Assembly (NCBI GenBank): GCA_040219575.1
Contig: JAVJSD010000091.1
Location: 29,631-93,630, forward strand
Direction of reading: 5' to 3'
Length of the DNA stretch: 64,000 nt
From: JAVJSD01 sp040219575
GTDB taxonomy: Bacteria > Planctomycetota > Planctomycetia > Pirellulales > Pirellulaceae
Part shown: one piece after another, positions 54,115 to 62,883 of the stretch
Position numbering within the stretch: the stretch's first letter is position 1
How the letters are laid out: the number at the start of each line of letters is the position of its first letter
Notes under the pieces: generated by a model
What the model saw: the letters and a program-made list of their open reading frames with translations, nothing else
The model's database searches: none
Told to the model about the DNA's origin: nothing
Made by a program: the position numbers and the translations under genes

Positions 54115-56063
54115 GCGGTCAGCGTCTCCGCGGCGTCGAAGTAGAAGCTTTCCAGATCGAGGAGCCCCTTTTCAAGCAGTTCGTCCATGAAACTGGGCAA
54201 GTGTCCCGTGGGGCGGATCGCCTCGGAGTCGGACGCATCGGCGTCGAGCAGGAACAGATCGCGCAGTTCGAGTCCCCCGCCCACGGGACTCATTCCCACC
54301 ACCTCGGTCACCTGGCAGATGCAACGACGCCCCGAGGAATAGCGCCGCAGCTGCACGATGAGGTCGATGGCCGACGCGATCTGGCGATGAATCGAGACGA
54401 TCGGCAAGTCGGCGGCCATCTGCACCAGCACCTCCAATCGCAAGATCGCGTCGGACGAATTGTTGGCGTGAATCGTCGTCAGCGAGCCGTCGTGGCCCGT
54501 GTTCATCGCCTGCAGCATGTCCAGCGCTTCGCCGCCGCGGCACTCGCCCACGACGATGCGGTCGGGCCGCATCCGCAGCGAGTTCTTCACCAAATCGCGA
54601 ATGGAGTATGCGCCCGCCCCCTCGACATTGGCCTGTTTTGTCTCCAGGCGGACGACGTGCATCTTCGCCAGCCGCAATTCCGCCGTGTCCTCGATCGTGA
54701 CGATCCGCTCCTTGTCGGGAATGAAGTCGCTGAGGCAATTCAGCAGCGTCGTCTTGCCGGTGCCCGTGCCGCCGGAGACGAGAATGTTGCGGCGATTGAT
54801 CACGGCGGCGCGGAGAAAATCGGAGATGGTGCGCGTCAGCGCCCCGCGGCGGATCAGGTCGTCGACCCCCATCTTGCGATGCGGAAACTTGCGGATCGTG
54901 AGGCAGGGGCCGCTCACGGCCAGGGGGTGAATCACCGCGTTCACCCGGCTGCCGTCTTCCAGGCGGGCGTCGACCAGCGGTTGCGATCGATCGATGCGGC
55001 GGCTGACCCGGCCCACGATACGCGAGATGATCGACTCGGTCACCGCGTCGGAGACGAACCGCCGCCCCGTGATCTCCAGCACGCCGTTACGCTCCACGTA
55101 AATGCGATCGCGGCTGACGACCATGATCTCCGAAATCGCCGGCAACCGCAGCAAGTCCTCGAGCGGCCCGTAGCCGAACAGCGTGTCCTTGATCTGGCGT
55201 TTGAGGTATCGCAGGGAGAGGTATTCCTGAAAGTCGATGTGAATCCTCGGCGAGAGCGTTTTCCACAGACTCCAGAAGCCGCTCTCCACGACGTCGATGC
55301 GGCTCGAAAGGTCTCGCGTGCGGTCGACTCCCAATCGATCGGCGACATGCTCCAGCAGCTGCGCCAATTCCGTTTCGCGGGAGGGATGCGTCGTCTGCAA
55401 CTCGCTCCAGACCGCGTCGTCGAGCAGCACGTGGTCGGCCTCCTCGTCCGAGGCCGCCACCAGCTTCGACAACACGGCGCCGCGAACGCAGTGCGCCGTC
55501 AGGTGATCGAGCAAACGCCGGTTGTCCGCCCCCCGCAGATTGTGCCGAGCGGCGAACGCCTCCAGGTCGGCCTCCAGCAAGGTGATCGACTCCGACAGCG
55601 ACGCGCGCCATTTGGCCGGCGATTTCTCGCGGTCCGAGGAGCCGAGCGTGCGCTGGATCTGTTCGAGAAGCATCTCGTCTTCGTCGAGCAAATCGATGTG
55701 GATCCGCCGCACCAACTCCGACATCCGCTCGTCGAGGAAGTTGGAGACCGGCGCGTCGGAGGTCGACTCGTCGGGACTCAGCGTGAGCGTGTACGGAAAC
55801 AGTCGGAGCGGTTGGCCGACCGCCAGGGGCAGATGATCGCCGGGATAGATCTCCGAATCGCCCACCTCGACCCGGTTGCCTTCCAGGACGACCGCCCGCC
55901 AGCCCTCTTCGATCGCCTCCACGACCAGGGCGTGCTCCGCCACGGCCGGGCTGTCGAGCACGATGTCGTTGTCGCGCCCGCGGCCGATCTGCACGCACGT
56001 TCCCCGGGCGGTGAACTGCCCGCGGTCGGCGTCCTTGATCATGTTGAACCAGGTGATCTTCAT
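54111..56063 (-). CDS. FHA-like domain fused to CpaF/TadA-type pilus ATPase
   Basis: This 650-residue protein has an N-terminal FHA-like domain (about 1-95, with CVQIGRGRDNDIVLDSPAVAEHA), a helical linker (about 105-290), and a C-terminal CpaF-type ATPase. The Walker A is GGTGTGKTT at residues 431-439, followed by RIVTIEDTAELRL, RPDRIVVGECRGGEALDM and HDGSLTTIHANNSSDA. The FHA domain keeps the Gly-Arg and His but has Ala where the conserved Ser is expected. So phosphopeptide recognition is possible but not certain. It is translationally coupled to tadB. This is the main ATPase of the Tad-type locus. Confidence 0.88.
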   Translation of the reverse strand: MKITWFNMIKDADRGQFTARGTCVQIGRGRDNDIVLDSPAVAEHALVVEAIEEGWRAVVLEGNRVEVGDSEIYPGDHLPLAVGQPLRLFPYTLTLSPDESTSDAPVSNFLDERMSELVRRIHIDLLDEDEMLLEQIQRTLGSSDREKSPAKWRASLSESITLLEADLEAFAARHNLRGADNRRLLDHLTAHCVRGAVLSKLVAASDEEADHVLLDDAVWSELQTTHPSRETELAQLLEHVADRLGVDRTRDLSSRIDVVESGFWSLWKTLSPRIHIDFQEYLSLRYLKRQIKDTLFGYGPLEDLLRLPAISEIMVVSRDRIYVERNGVLEITGRRFVSDAVTESIISRIVGRVSRRIDRSQPLVDARLEDGSRVNAVIHPLAVSGPCLTIRKFPHRKMGVDDLIRRGALTRTISDFLRAAVINRRNILVSGGTGTGKTTLLNCLSDFIPDKERIVTIEDTAELRLAKMHVVRLETKQANVEGAGAYSIRDLVKNSLRMRPDRIVVGECRGGEALDMLQAMNTGHDGSLTTIHANNSSDAILRLEVLVQMAADLPIVSIHRQIASAIDLIVQLRRYSSGRRCICQVTEVVGMSPVGGGLELRDLFLLDADASDSEAIRPTGHLPSFMDELLEKGLLDLESFYFDAAETLTA

Positions 56064-56111
56064 CGTGGCGGCGTCGGTGTTGGTCGTATTTGGAAGAGCG
56101 GCTCGCGCGGC

Positions 56112-56912
56112 TCAAGGATTGGGGAGCGACGAAACGCGGGGATCAGTCGTATCGCGGAGGAATCGCCCCTTGCCCGGTGGAACCACGAAGTAAATGTCTT
56201 CGCCGATCCGCAGGAACGACGGAGCGTTGGGGATGTTCTCCATCGAAACAAACACCAGACGCTTTCCCGCCAAACGCAGCACGTCGGCGGCGCCGGTCTC
56301 CGCGCCGCCGGGAACACCGGGCTCGGTACTCGGCGAAGGAGACGCATTCGAAACGCGCGGCTCGACGGCGATGATCTTGAGCAGATCGCGCTCCTCCCCC
56401 GACTCGTTGAAGTAGAACTCGCCGCGCATCGCCGCCAGGTACCGGTACAGCAGGCCCTTTTCTTCGTCCTGGTCTTCCTCGGCGGCGAGTGTAAGAACGT
56501 TGCCCGAGGTGGGAATAATGTCGCCCGGCTGACCGCGGAAGGTGCTCGAGGGTTCGCTTCCCACGCCGATCAGCTTGAACGGGCCCAGGGTGTCCCAACC
56601 GCCGGGACTGGCTTCGGCGGCCATATCGCGTTGCAGCAGCGGGTCGCCCACCTGGTAGTCGCGCGAGGCGGCCCGACCGTACCAGAGTTCGCGCTGCGCC
56701 CAGGGAACGAGCGTCTTGCCCAGCACGGCGGGATCTCCCTTGACCGGCACCTGCCGCAAGTGCTCCGGCCCGATCAACTCGCCATGAGCCACTTCGGTTT
56801 GAAGATAGGCGTAGTCGGGATAATCCTTTTCCTTCGCCATCCAGAACCAGTTGATCGCAGCGGCCACGCCGCCAAAGACCAACGCCAGTGCAAGCATGCC
56901 AAGATGTTTCAT
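56112..56912 (-). CDS. CpaB-like (SAF-like) assembly protein
   Basis: This 266-residue protein has an N-terminal membrane segment (MLALALVFGGVAAAINWFW). A SAF-like region (YLQTEVAHGELIGPEHLRQV...) and a beta-rich C-terminal part with RcpC-like loops follow. That matches CpaB/RcpC in Tad systems, though the sequence is divergent. The ATG at 56912 shares ATGA with the previous gene. A PGG- and PSPS-rich stretch near residue 200 is low-complexity. Confidence 0.7.
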   Translation of the reverse strand: MKHLGMLALALVFGGVAAAINWFWMAKEKDYPDYAYLQTEVAHGELIGPEHLRQVPVKGDPAVLGKTLVPWAQRELWYGRAASRDYQVGDPLLQRDMAAEASPGGWDTLGPFKLIGVGSEPSSTFRGQPGDIIPTSGNVLTLAAEEDQDEEKGLLYRYLAAMRGEFYFNESGEERDLLKIIAVEPRVSNASPSPSTEPGVPGGAETGAADVLRLAGKRLVFVSMENIPNAPSFLRIGEDIYFVVPPGKGRFLRDTTDPRVSSLPNP

Positions 56913-57859
56913 CGGGGGGCCTCGGTTTGAAGCGGACTCAAAGAGTCCTCTTTGATTTCGTTCGACTCTGGTATACGCACCAGCGTGATCCGGTTGATCT
57001 TTTCGCCGCGGTCGGGCGACCAGGCATAAACCACTTGGCCTTCCTTCTCGCACAGAAAATAGAATTGATCGCGTGGGGCGTACGGCGCCCGTTGCACCTG
57101 CCAGCCGGCCGCGCGCCACAGGTCGGTCAAGCCGCCCGGACCGCGCGGCAAGTTGAACATTTCCAGTGTGGGCTGCTCGTCCGCGCTGACCCGGCTGATG
57201 AGCGACTCGGCGCTATCGGGCATCGGAAGCAAGTGCATCACATCCTTCCGGACGATGCGTTCGGGCTTCGAGGACAATTCGTACAAACTCCACTGCCCGG
57301 AGGCAGGATCCTCGCGCGCAGCGCCCAGGGCCAGCAGCGTCTCGGCGTCTTCGTCGATCCGCGTGATCACGCACAACTTTCCGCCAGGGACATCTCGGCG
57401 ATAGATGCGGCGGTCGCCTTGGGTGGTCATTGTGAATTCGAGTTTCCGCACGGCCTCGACCACGGCCTGCAGCGATTCGCTGGCACGCGGCGAGGAACCG
57501 TCGGGAAGTTGCACTTCGTTCAACCTACCCAGTCGCCCCTCAATCTCGTCGGCCGCGACGGTCGTCGCACCGACTTGCCACCGCCACTCGTCAATGCGCC
57601 ACAGCCCGCCGCCGAAAGTCGGATCTTCCATCGGCGACCATTGAGCCGGCATTGGCTCTTCGACGGCGACTTCGGCCTGCGGCGACACGGCCAGCAGTTG
57701 ATACATGCCCGTAATCAACGTCCAGCCAAGGTACGCGACGCCAACAAGCGCGGCTGCGGTGAAGCAGCGTTCAATAAGCCGACATCGGCGCGCAAACAGC
57801 GACGCTTGCGGCTTACTGGTTGATTCGCTGGGCGTTGTTGTTGTGCGTCGAGAGACCAA
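56909..57859 (-). CDS. Tad-locus membrane protein of unknown function
   Basis: This 316-residue protein has one N-terminal membrane segment (about 32-55) and a large soluble part, probably periplasmic. The visible blocks are LWRIDEWRWQVG, RRIYRRDVPGGKLCVITRI and LWRAAGWQVQRAP. No named family is recognised. It sits between the TadE-like coiled-coil gene (16 bases upstream) and the CpaB-like gene (ATGA overlap), so it belongs to the pilus locus. Confidence 0.65.
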   Translation of the reverse strand: MVSRRTTTTPSESTSKPQASLFARRCRLIERCFTAAALVGVAYLGWTLITGMYQLLAVSPQAEVAVEEPMPAQWSPMEDPTFGGGLWRIDEWRWQVGATTVAADEIEGRLGRLNEVQLPDGSSPRASESLQAVVEAVRKLEFTMTTQGDRRIYRRDVPGGKLCVITRIDEDAETLLALGAAREDPASGQWSLYELSSKPERIVRKDVMHLLPMPDSAESLISRVSADEQPTLEMFNLPRGPGGLTDLWRAAGWQVQRAPYAPRDQFYFLCEKEGQVVYAWSPDRGEKINRITLVRIPESNEIKEDSLSPLQTEAPR

Positions 57860-57875
57860 GATCGCGGCCGCCTGT

Positions 57876-58760
57876 CTACTTGGGAAACTTGGATAGTAGG
57901 TCGGACTTGAGCTTCCTTTCCTCTTCCTTGTCGGACTTCTCCCGCCTCAAACGCGGTAAATCGTCGTCACGGAGGGTGTTGCGTTCCTTTTCGAGCTCTT
58001 GCTTTTCCTCTTCCGAAAGCTTGTCGTTGTTCTTCAGTTCGTTGTCGAGGTCTTCAACCCGTTTCTCCTTCGCGGCGATCTCCATCTCCAAGGCGGTAAT
58101 CTCTCCATCCAATCGCTCGATGTCGTCGATCAGCAGGTTCTTGCCTTGCTCCTGCTTCTGCTGGCTCTTCTGCTCTGCCTCGTCGCGCTTCGAGTTCAAC
58201 CGGTTCATCACATCGGTCGTCTCGGCAAGAGAATCTCCGATGTACGAGTTGATCATCGCCTCCAACCTGCTTCCCAGCGAGGTCAGCGAGTTCACGTCGG
58301 CCGCAGCTTGTCCGGCGGTGTTTTTGCCGCCGAGAATGGTAAGTTCGGCCGTCAGCGAGGAATTCCAGTGATCATTCAACTCCTGATGCCGCTCGCGATC
58401 ACGCGGAGACGGGCCGGCCGCGCGGCCCGACCATGCGTCGCCCAGCACGACGTGCCGCGATCGCGGGTCGGGAAAATTGACGAACAGCGGAGAAAGCGTA
58501 ATGTCGCGGTCCGCAATGGCTTCGACCCGGCCGACCGCTCCTTGAAAGTCGTACGCTTTTGAGTCGGCCTCCGTGTGCCGCTTGCGCCACGCGTCGTGGC
58601 GGGCGAGGCTCGTAACCTGCGCCTGCCCGATCATGAAGAATCCCGTGTAGATGATCAAAGCGAATACAAAAAACAGAATGGGAATGCACAGCACCATCTC
58701 CAGCGGCGCCATCCCGCGTCGGCGATTCCCACGACGAATTGTATTGAAAGTGCGAGTCAT
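57876..58760 (-). CDS. TadE-like pseudopilin with long C-terminal coiled coil
   Basis: This 294-residue protein has a short basic N-terminus, then a type-III-prepilin-like site RRG/MAPLEMVLCIPILFF with Glu at +5 (E21), and one membrane helix (about 21-44). That is a TadE-like arrangement. The C-terminal 100 residues are a long Glu/Lys/Asp-rich coiled coil, for example EEEKQELEKERNTLRDDDLP, which is not typical of TadE. It follows the TadG-like gene by 45 bases. Confidence 0.72.
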   Translation of the reverse strand: MTRTFNTIRRGNRRRGMAPLEMVLCIPILFFVFALIIYTGFFMIGQAQVTSLARHDAWRKRHTEADSKAYDFQGAVGRVEAIADRDITLSPLFVNFPDPRSRHVVLGDAWSGRAAGPSPRDRERHQELNDHWNSSLTAELTILGGKNTAGQAAADVNSLTSLGSRLEAMINSYIGDSLAETTDVMNRLNSKRDEAEQKSQQKQEQGKNLLIDDIERLDGEITALEMEIAAKEKRVEDLDNELKNNDKLSEEEKQELEKERNTLRDDDLPRLRREKSDKEEERKLKSDLLSKFPK

Positions 58761-58805
58761 CGGTGCTGATTCAAATCCGCAGGAAGCAACATCCGTACGG
58801 GCAGG

Positions 58806-60974
58806 TCAATGGTTTAGTAGTTCCACATCGCGAAGCGCGTCCTCGACGATCTCCCGCGCTTGTCCATCAAGCGTTCCGGTCGGTCCCAACGACGCTTTGT
58901 GGAGGGCGCGGGGCGTCTTGTGGTCGATCGCCAGCGGGATCAGCTTGGACTGCCAATTCGTCTGGACCCGGGCGCTGGGCAGCGCCGGCAGGTTGCCGGT
59001 GAACAGCGACGAGATGTTACTTCCCTTCTTTTCCGGTCGCTCACCACCCCACTCGCGCGCTTGAATGGGCGGTTGCCAATTCAGTGTGTCCCAACCCGTA
59101 TTTGACTGAATGCTGGGGTTGCCGGACGAACGATTGGACGGGACGTCGCGCCCGTTAGCGTTGTAGAACATGGCGGCCGCCACGGCGGCGTTGCCGCGAT
59201 CGTTGGGATCGGTGAACAGGCCGGGCCCAAAGATCGTCGGCGCGTGTTCGCGGTGGGCGACGGCGTGCACGGCGAACATTTTGGCGGCCTCGTCACGATC
59301 GTTGGTCCAGGGCTCGTAGCCCTTCTGGTCGGGCTGCATGCCGCGGAGCACGTACATTTTCGGCGCATCGCCGTCCGAGCGCTTGCCGCTTCGGATTTCG
59401 TACACCACGGCCAGCGTGTAGCGATTGGTCCAATGTCCGTAGTAAGTGGCCGCGTCGGAGATTCGCAAGTTCAAGATTCCAAAACCCTCGATCATCCACT
59501 CGAGAATCGGCGCGCGGAAGCTGTTCACATACGGGTACGTCGCGCGCGTCCACTGCGATTTCCGCTCGGTCTGCCAGTCAAAATCCGGCAATCGAAAATC
59601 GGAATCTTCATCGTGGCTGGGATTCGTCTTGTAGCCGTTGCGTCGGTCGGGCTCATCGGGCAGCGAAGTAAAGGCCGAGATTTTGTCCAGTTCGCCCAAT
59701 GCCTTGTTGACGTCGCCGCCATTCATCCCCGGAATGGAATTGAGAGGGTTCAGCAGAAACTTGGAAACGCTCTTGAGGTACTTTTGAATACCCTCGACCC
59801 ATCCCTTGATCTCACCGTAAGTCTCGATGACATTCTTTAGGTCAGGGTGCGTGAAGAATCGGCCATCGTCCCATTCGCTGGGAGGCATTTCCCACGTCAC
59901 GACGCCTTGCTGACCTTCGCTCGTGGCGGGAGCCGGTTCGGCCTCCACAGGCAACCGCAACGTGTCGGCAGTCGGCGCCAATTGCAAGGTAAGGGGACGT
60001 CCCACCTGCTCCCGCTCGAGGTCGGCCAGTGTTTTGGCGACGGATCTGCCGACGATCGTGTCGCCAATTCCCCCTGGCAGCCCCAGCGGCGACTCGCCGG
60101 CGACGGATTCGCCATACGCACCGACCGCTGGAATCAAGTATTTCTCCAGGCTTTGCTTGAGGGGAATCATCACCCCAACAACGCTTTCGATCGCTTTGAG
60201 GAACAACCATTCCTGCCAGATCTTGAGCAGCAAGGCGGAGGCGGCGAAATGTCCGACGATGCAGATCGGCTCGATCCAAGCGAGCACGGGAATGACGGCT
60301 GCTTTGGAAACCAACGACAGGAGAGACTTGGTCGCAAGCACCGCAACGGTCACGAACTTGAGCGTCAGTTGCGCATCGAAGATCGTCGCACCCGCCGTGT
60401 GCTCGCCGTCGTCTTCCGACAAATCATCCGCGACGCCGTCCACCAGCTCTTTGTCCAAGCTTCGCAAGCCCGACGAGGAAGGACCACTGATCGGCGCCAT
60501 GTCCCGCAGGGTCGCCCCTTTCACCTCATTGGCGTCGAGATACTCGTTATAGTCCTGGCTTTGCGAAGAAGTCCATTTCTTCGAGTCACTCACATTCTTC
60601 TCCAACAACTCGCCGCCGAAGGAGTCGATGATCACGACCATCGCGGTCGCCTCGCCCAGCATGTGGTTGGTCACTGTCACGGCGTTCATGCCGCGGGCCA
60701 TCCACAGGGCTGACGAGTAGGCGGCGGAATCGGCCGCGTTCTGCAGTTCCATCTTCTCCTTCACCGCCACGCCCACGTTGCCGACGTAGCACACCAGCAA
60801 CAGGAAGAACAGCAGCGTGATCGTGGAGATCAGCGTGATCTTGCCTCCTTCGTCGGAATGCAACCTCGACCAGCGCGACGTCGGGCGAGGGACGTCGTCG
60901 CCTTCCCAGGGCTCGTCGCCGTGATAGACGTCCGAGGCGATTCGCGTCAGGCTGCGGCTAATTCGGCGAAGCAT
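58806..60974 (-). CDS. TadG-like large pilus-assembly protein
   Basis: This 722-residue protein has a hydrophobic helix (about 46-67) preceded by DEGGKITLIS and followed by a QNAADSAAYSSALWMARG stretch, which matches the putative Flp-pilus-assembly TadE/G-like N-terminus. The large remainder is probably extracytoplasmic. The catalytic or metal-binding MIDAS-like motif of classical TadG cannot be confirmed by eye. It overlaps the TadE-like gene upstream by 17 bases. Confidence 0.75.
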   Translation of the reverse strand: MLRRISRSLTRIASDVYHGDEPWEGDDVPRPTSRWSRLHSDEGGKITLISTITLLFFLLLVCYVGNVGVAVKEKMELQNAADSAAYSSALWMARGMNAVTVTNHMLGEATAMVVIIDSFGGELLEKNVSDSKKWTSSQSQDYNEYLDANEVKGATLRDMAPISGPSSSGLRSLDKELVDGVADDLSEDDGEHTAGATIFDAQLTLKFVTVAVLATKSLLSLVSKAAVIPVLAWIEPICIVGHFAASALLLKIWQEWLFLKAIESVVGVMIPLKQSLEKYLIPAVGAYGESVAGESPLGLPGGIGDTIVGRSVAKTLADLEREQVGRPLTLQLAPTADTLRLPVEAEPAPATSEGQQGVVTWEMPPSEWDDGRFFTHPDLKNVIETYGEIKGWVEGIQKYLKSVSKFLLNPLNSIPGMNGGDVNKALGELDKISAFTSLPDEPDRRNGYKTNPSHDEDSDFRLPDFDWQTERKSQWTRATYPYVNSFRAPILEWMIEGFGILNLRISDAATYYGHWTNRYTLAVVYEIRSGKRSDGDAPKMYVLRGMQPDQKGYEPWTNDRDEAAKMFAVHAVAHREHAPTIFGPGLFTDPNDRGNAAVAAAMFYNANGRDVPSNRSSGNPSIQSNTGWDTLNWQPPIQAREWGGERPEKKGSNISSLFTGNLPALPSARVQTNWQSKLIPLAIDHKTPRALHKASLGPTGTLDGQAREIVEDALRDVELLNH

Positions 60975-61707
60975 AGGAAATCCCCAACTCTTGCTTGTCG
61001 TTCATCGGCGCTTCGCTTTGCAGCGCGATGCGGGAAACGATGTTGTAGTAGTAATGGCCGTCGGCGCCCCGGGTCCCGATAATCTGGGCGATGATCGGCA
61101 CATTAAATCGGAAGCGATACTTCACCTCGACGGTGATGTCGTCGTCCCACTTCGCGGGCCGCGCGCCGGCGACGTCGTCGGTCACTTCCAGAGCTTGTTC
61201 GGTGTAGTCGTACTTCGCCATCACATAACGGGCGGCGGCCGGGTCGTCCACAAAGCGACGATACGCTTTCATGTACTGGCGATGTCGATAGGAGGCGTTG
61301 TTCTCCGTGACGTTCTGCTGATCCGGTCCGGTGCCGCTGGCGAAGGGAACAAAGGCCTGCTGCGCCGCCTCGACCACCCGCGACTTCGCGTCGCCGGGCG
61401 TGGTGGAGGAGTACCACACGATCCCCGCCCGCGCGCCGGCGTACGCGCTGTAGACCGTGCCGATCTTCGCCACCAGGATGTGCGTCGACTCGATCACCAG
61501 GCAAACGAAGATCAGGTAGAAGGGCACCACCATCACGTACGACAGCGAATAGGCCGCTCCTTTCTCGCAGCGCCACAGCCGCCGCAACTCCGCCAGCGAC
61601 AGCCGGGCGACGCCGACGACCGTCATTGCTCCCACGACCGAGGCGCTCACCAGCCAGAGCGGCCAGATCCACTCCACGGATCGAAGATATTCCACGGCGG
61701 GAGGCAT
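60958..61707 (-). CDS. TadE-like protein
   Basis: This 249-residue protein has an N-terminal membrane segment (about 11-31) and a second one within CEKGAAYSLSYVMVVPFYLI (about 51-71), a TadE-like site without Glu at +5. Its C-terminal part is beta-rich, with KYRFRFNVPIIAQIIG. It overlaps the TadG-like gene by 17 bases and follows the 60-residue gene by 23 bases. Confidence 0.72.
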   Translation of the reverse strand: MPPAVEYLRSVEWIWPLWLVSASVVGAMTVVGVARLSLAELRRLWRCEKGAAYSLSYVMVVPFYLIFVCLVIESTHILVAKIGTVYSAYAGARAGIVWYSSTTPGDAKSRVVEAAQQAFVPFASGTGPDQQNVTENNASYRHRQYMKAYRRFVDDPAAARYVMAKYDYTEQALEVTDDVAGARPAKWDDDITVEVKYRFRFNVPIIAQIIGTRGADGHYYYNIVSRIALQSEAPMNDKQELGISYASPN

Positions 61708-61730
61708 GCAAGATTCCTTGAAGATCGCGG

Positions 61731-61913
61731 CTACAGGTAGGGCCAGCCCACCAGCGCCGCAATCATTTCGTACAGATACGTAAAGCCCCGCATCGCCAGG
61801 TAGTACAGCGCCACCGCCAGAGGGAAGGTCACGGCCGTGATCAGGACGGCCTCGAGCTCGACGGCGCCGCCTCGCCGGTGGCGCCGTCGAACAGGGTTGC
61901 GGAGGCGGCTCAT
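61731..61913 (-). CDS. Hidden 60-residue Flp-like / TadE-like prepilin
   Basis: This small gene starts at the ATG at 61913, inside the stop codon of the tadV-like gene (ATGA), and is 60 codons long. It opens MSRLRNPVRRRHRRGG and then AVELEAVLITAVTFPLAVAL, a type III prepilin site with cleavage after Gly16 and Glu at +5 (E21), followed by a single membrane helix (about 22-44). No other domain is present. It looks like a Flp-type pilin or minor pseudopilin, and the perfect overlap makes it a real gene. Automatic callers might miss it because it is short and lies in a long frame that runs across the tadV-like gene. Confidence 0.7.
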   Translation of the reverse strand: MSRLRNPVRRRHRRGGAVELEAVLITAVTFPLAVALYYLAMRGFTYLYEMIAALVGWPYL

Positions 61914-62629
61914 GTCGTCAGTCCCGGCAGCGGCTGGATGGCGAGGATCGCCCCCAGGGCGAAGTAGGCTCCCAGCGGAATCGGGCTCTTGAGCAACCGG
62001 TCGTCTTCGACTTGCGGTTTCTCGACCATCAACGGGACCACCAGATGGGCGAACCACTTGAGCGTTCCCCGCAGCACGTTCCACGCGCCGTAGTGCCAGA
62101 CCACGATCGCCAGCGAAACGACGCCGGCCAGGATGTAACCGAAACAGAGGGCCAGCAGGCCGTACTTCACACCCAGAAACGCGCCCAACACCACGGCGAG
62201 TTTCACATCGCCTCCGGCGCTGCGAAGCCAGCCCGAGGCGACCAGCATCACGGCGAAACACGCCGCGGCGCCGGCCAGGCTCCAGCCGATGCCGATGGCG
62301 CCCAGGGAAACCGGCCCGACCGGCTCCCACTGGATGCCGAGGATCGAATCCGGCGCCGGCGACGGCTCGCTTCCCGCCAGAAGCGAGCCCGCCGCGTTCA
62401 GCGCCAAGGCCCAGGAGAAGGCCGGATACGTCAGCCAGTTGGGGATCTTGCGATCGCGGCTGTCGGTCCAGGTGCAGACCAACAGCACGCCGAGAAAGAT
62501 CAGACCGCAGGCGGTTCCCAAGGGGTACGGCAGCAGGTGCACGGTCACGGTCATGCCGATCAGGCACAACAGGGCCGGGCCCAACAGGCTGCCGATCCAC
62601 AACAGGGGGCGACGAGTGCGACGAGTCAT
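61910..62629 (-). CDS. TadV/CpaA-like prepilin peptidase (A24 family)
   Basis: This 239-residue membrane protein is of the A24 prepilin-peptidase type. It has six to seven hydrophobic segments. The first catalytic Asp is in CTWTDSRDRKIPNWLTYPA (TDxxxRxIPN) and the second in SAGGDVKLAVVLGAFLG (GxGDxK-like, here GGDVK). The ATG at 62629 has GGGAGAG upstream. It cleaves type IVb prepilins such as the Flp-like proteins here. It overlaps the 60-residue gene by 4 bases. Confidence 0.88.
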   Translation of the reverse strand: MTRRTRRPLLWIGSLLGPALLCLIGMTVTVHLLPYPLGTACGLIFLGVLLVCTWTDSRDRKIPNWLTYPAFSWALALNAAGSLLAGSEPSPAPDSILGIQWEPVGPVSLGAIGIGWSLAGAAACFAVMLVASGWLRSAGGDVKLAVVLGAFLGVKYGLLALCFGYILAGVVSLAIVVWHYGAWNVLRGTLKWFAHLVVPLMVEKPQVEDDRLLKSPIPLGAYFALGAILAIQPLPGLTT

Positions 62630-62655
62630 GGGACTCTCCCGATGAAAATTGGGCG

Positions 62656-62883
62656 TCAACTGCCGCCAGCACCGCCGCCAGGCGTCTGGAAGCCGGGATC
62701 CTGCGTCGCGTCCTCCATCGAGGTGGAAGCGTAGTTGAAGATGAACACGCCGATGCCGATCAGGCCGACCACCACGAGGGCTCCCACGCCCAGCAGCATG
62801 ACGGTGCTCATGTTCTGCTCGCCGGCCTCGTCATGGTGGAAGTCGGCCAGCCGCTGACGCCATTGTTCAAGTCGCTCTTTCAT
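62656..62883 (-). CDS. Small Flp-type pilin-like protein
   Basis: This 75-residue protein has a basic N-terminus, a DEAGEQNMSTVMLLGVGAL region and one membrane helix (about 29-51), with a Gly-rich tail (FQTPGGGAGGS). That fits a Flp/Fap pilin in size and layout. The canonical G/xxxxE[YF] cleavage site is missing: after G21 the sequence is EQNMST. It is the first gene of the leftward Tad-type operon. Confidence 0.7.
   Translation of the reverse strand: MKERLEQWRQRLADFHHDEAGEQNMSTVMLLGVGALVVVGLIGIGVFIFNYASTSMEDATQDPGFQTPGGGAGGS

Noticed and set aside
54078..56930. 950-residue open frame on the plus strand
   Set aside because: It lies antisense to the FHA-CpaF and CpaB-like genes, has Arg/His/Gln-rich composition and no family motif. 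It is a shadow of GC-rich coding sequence.
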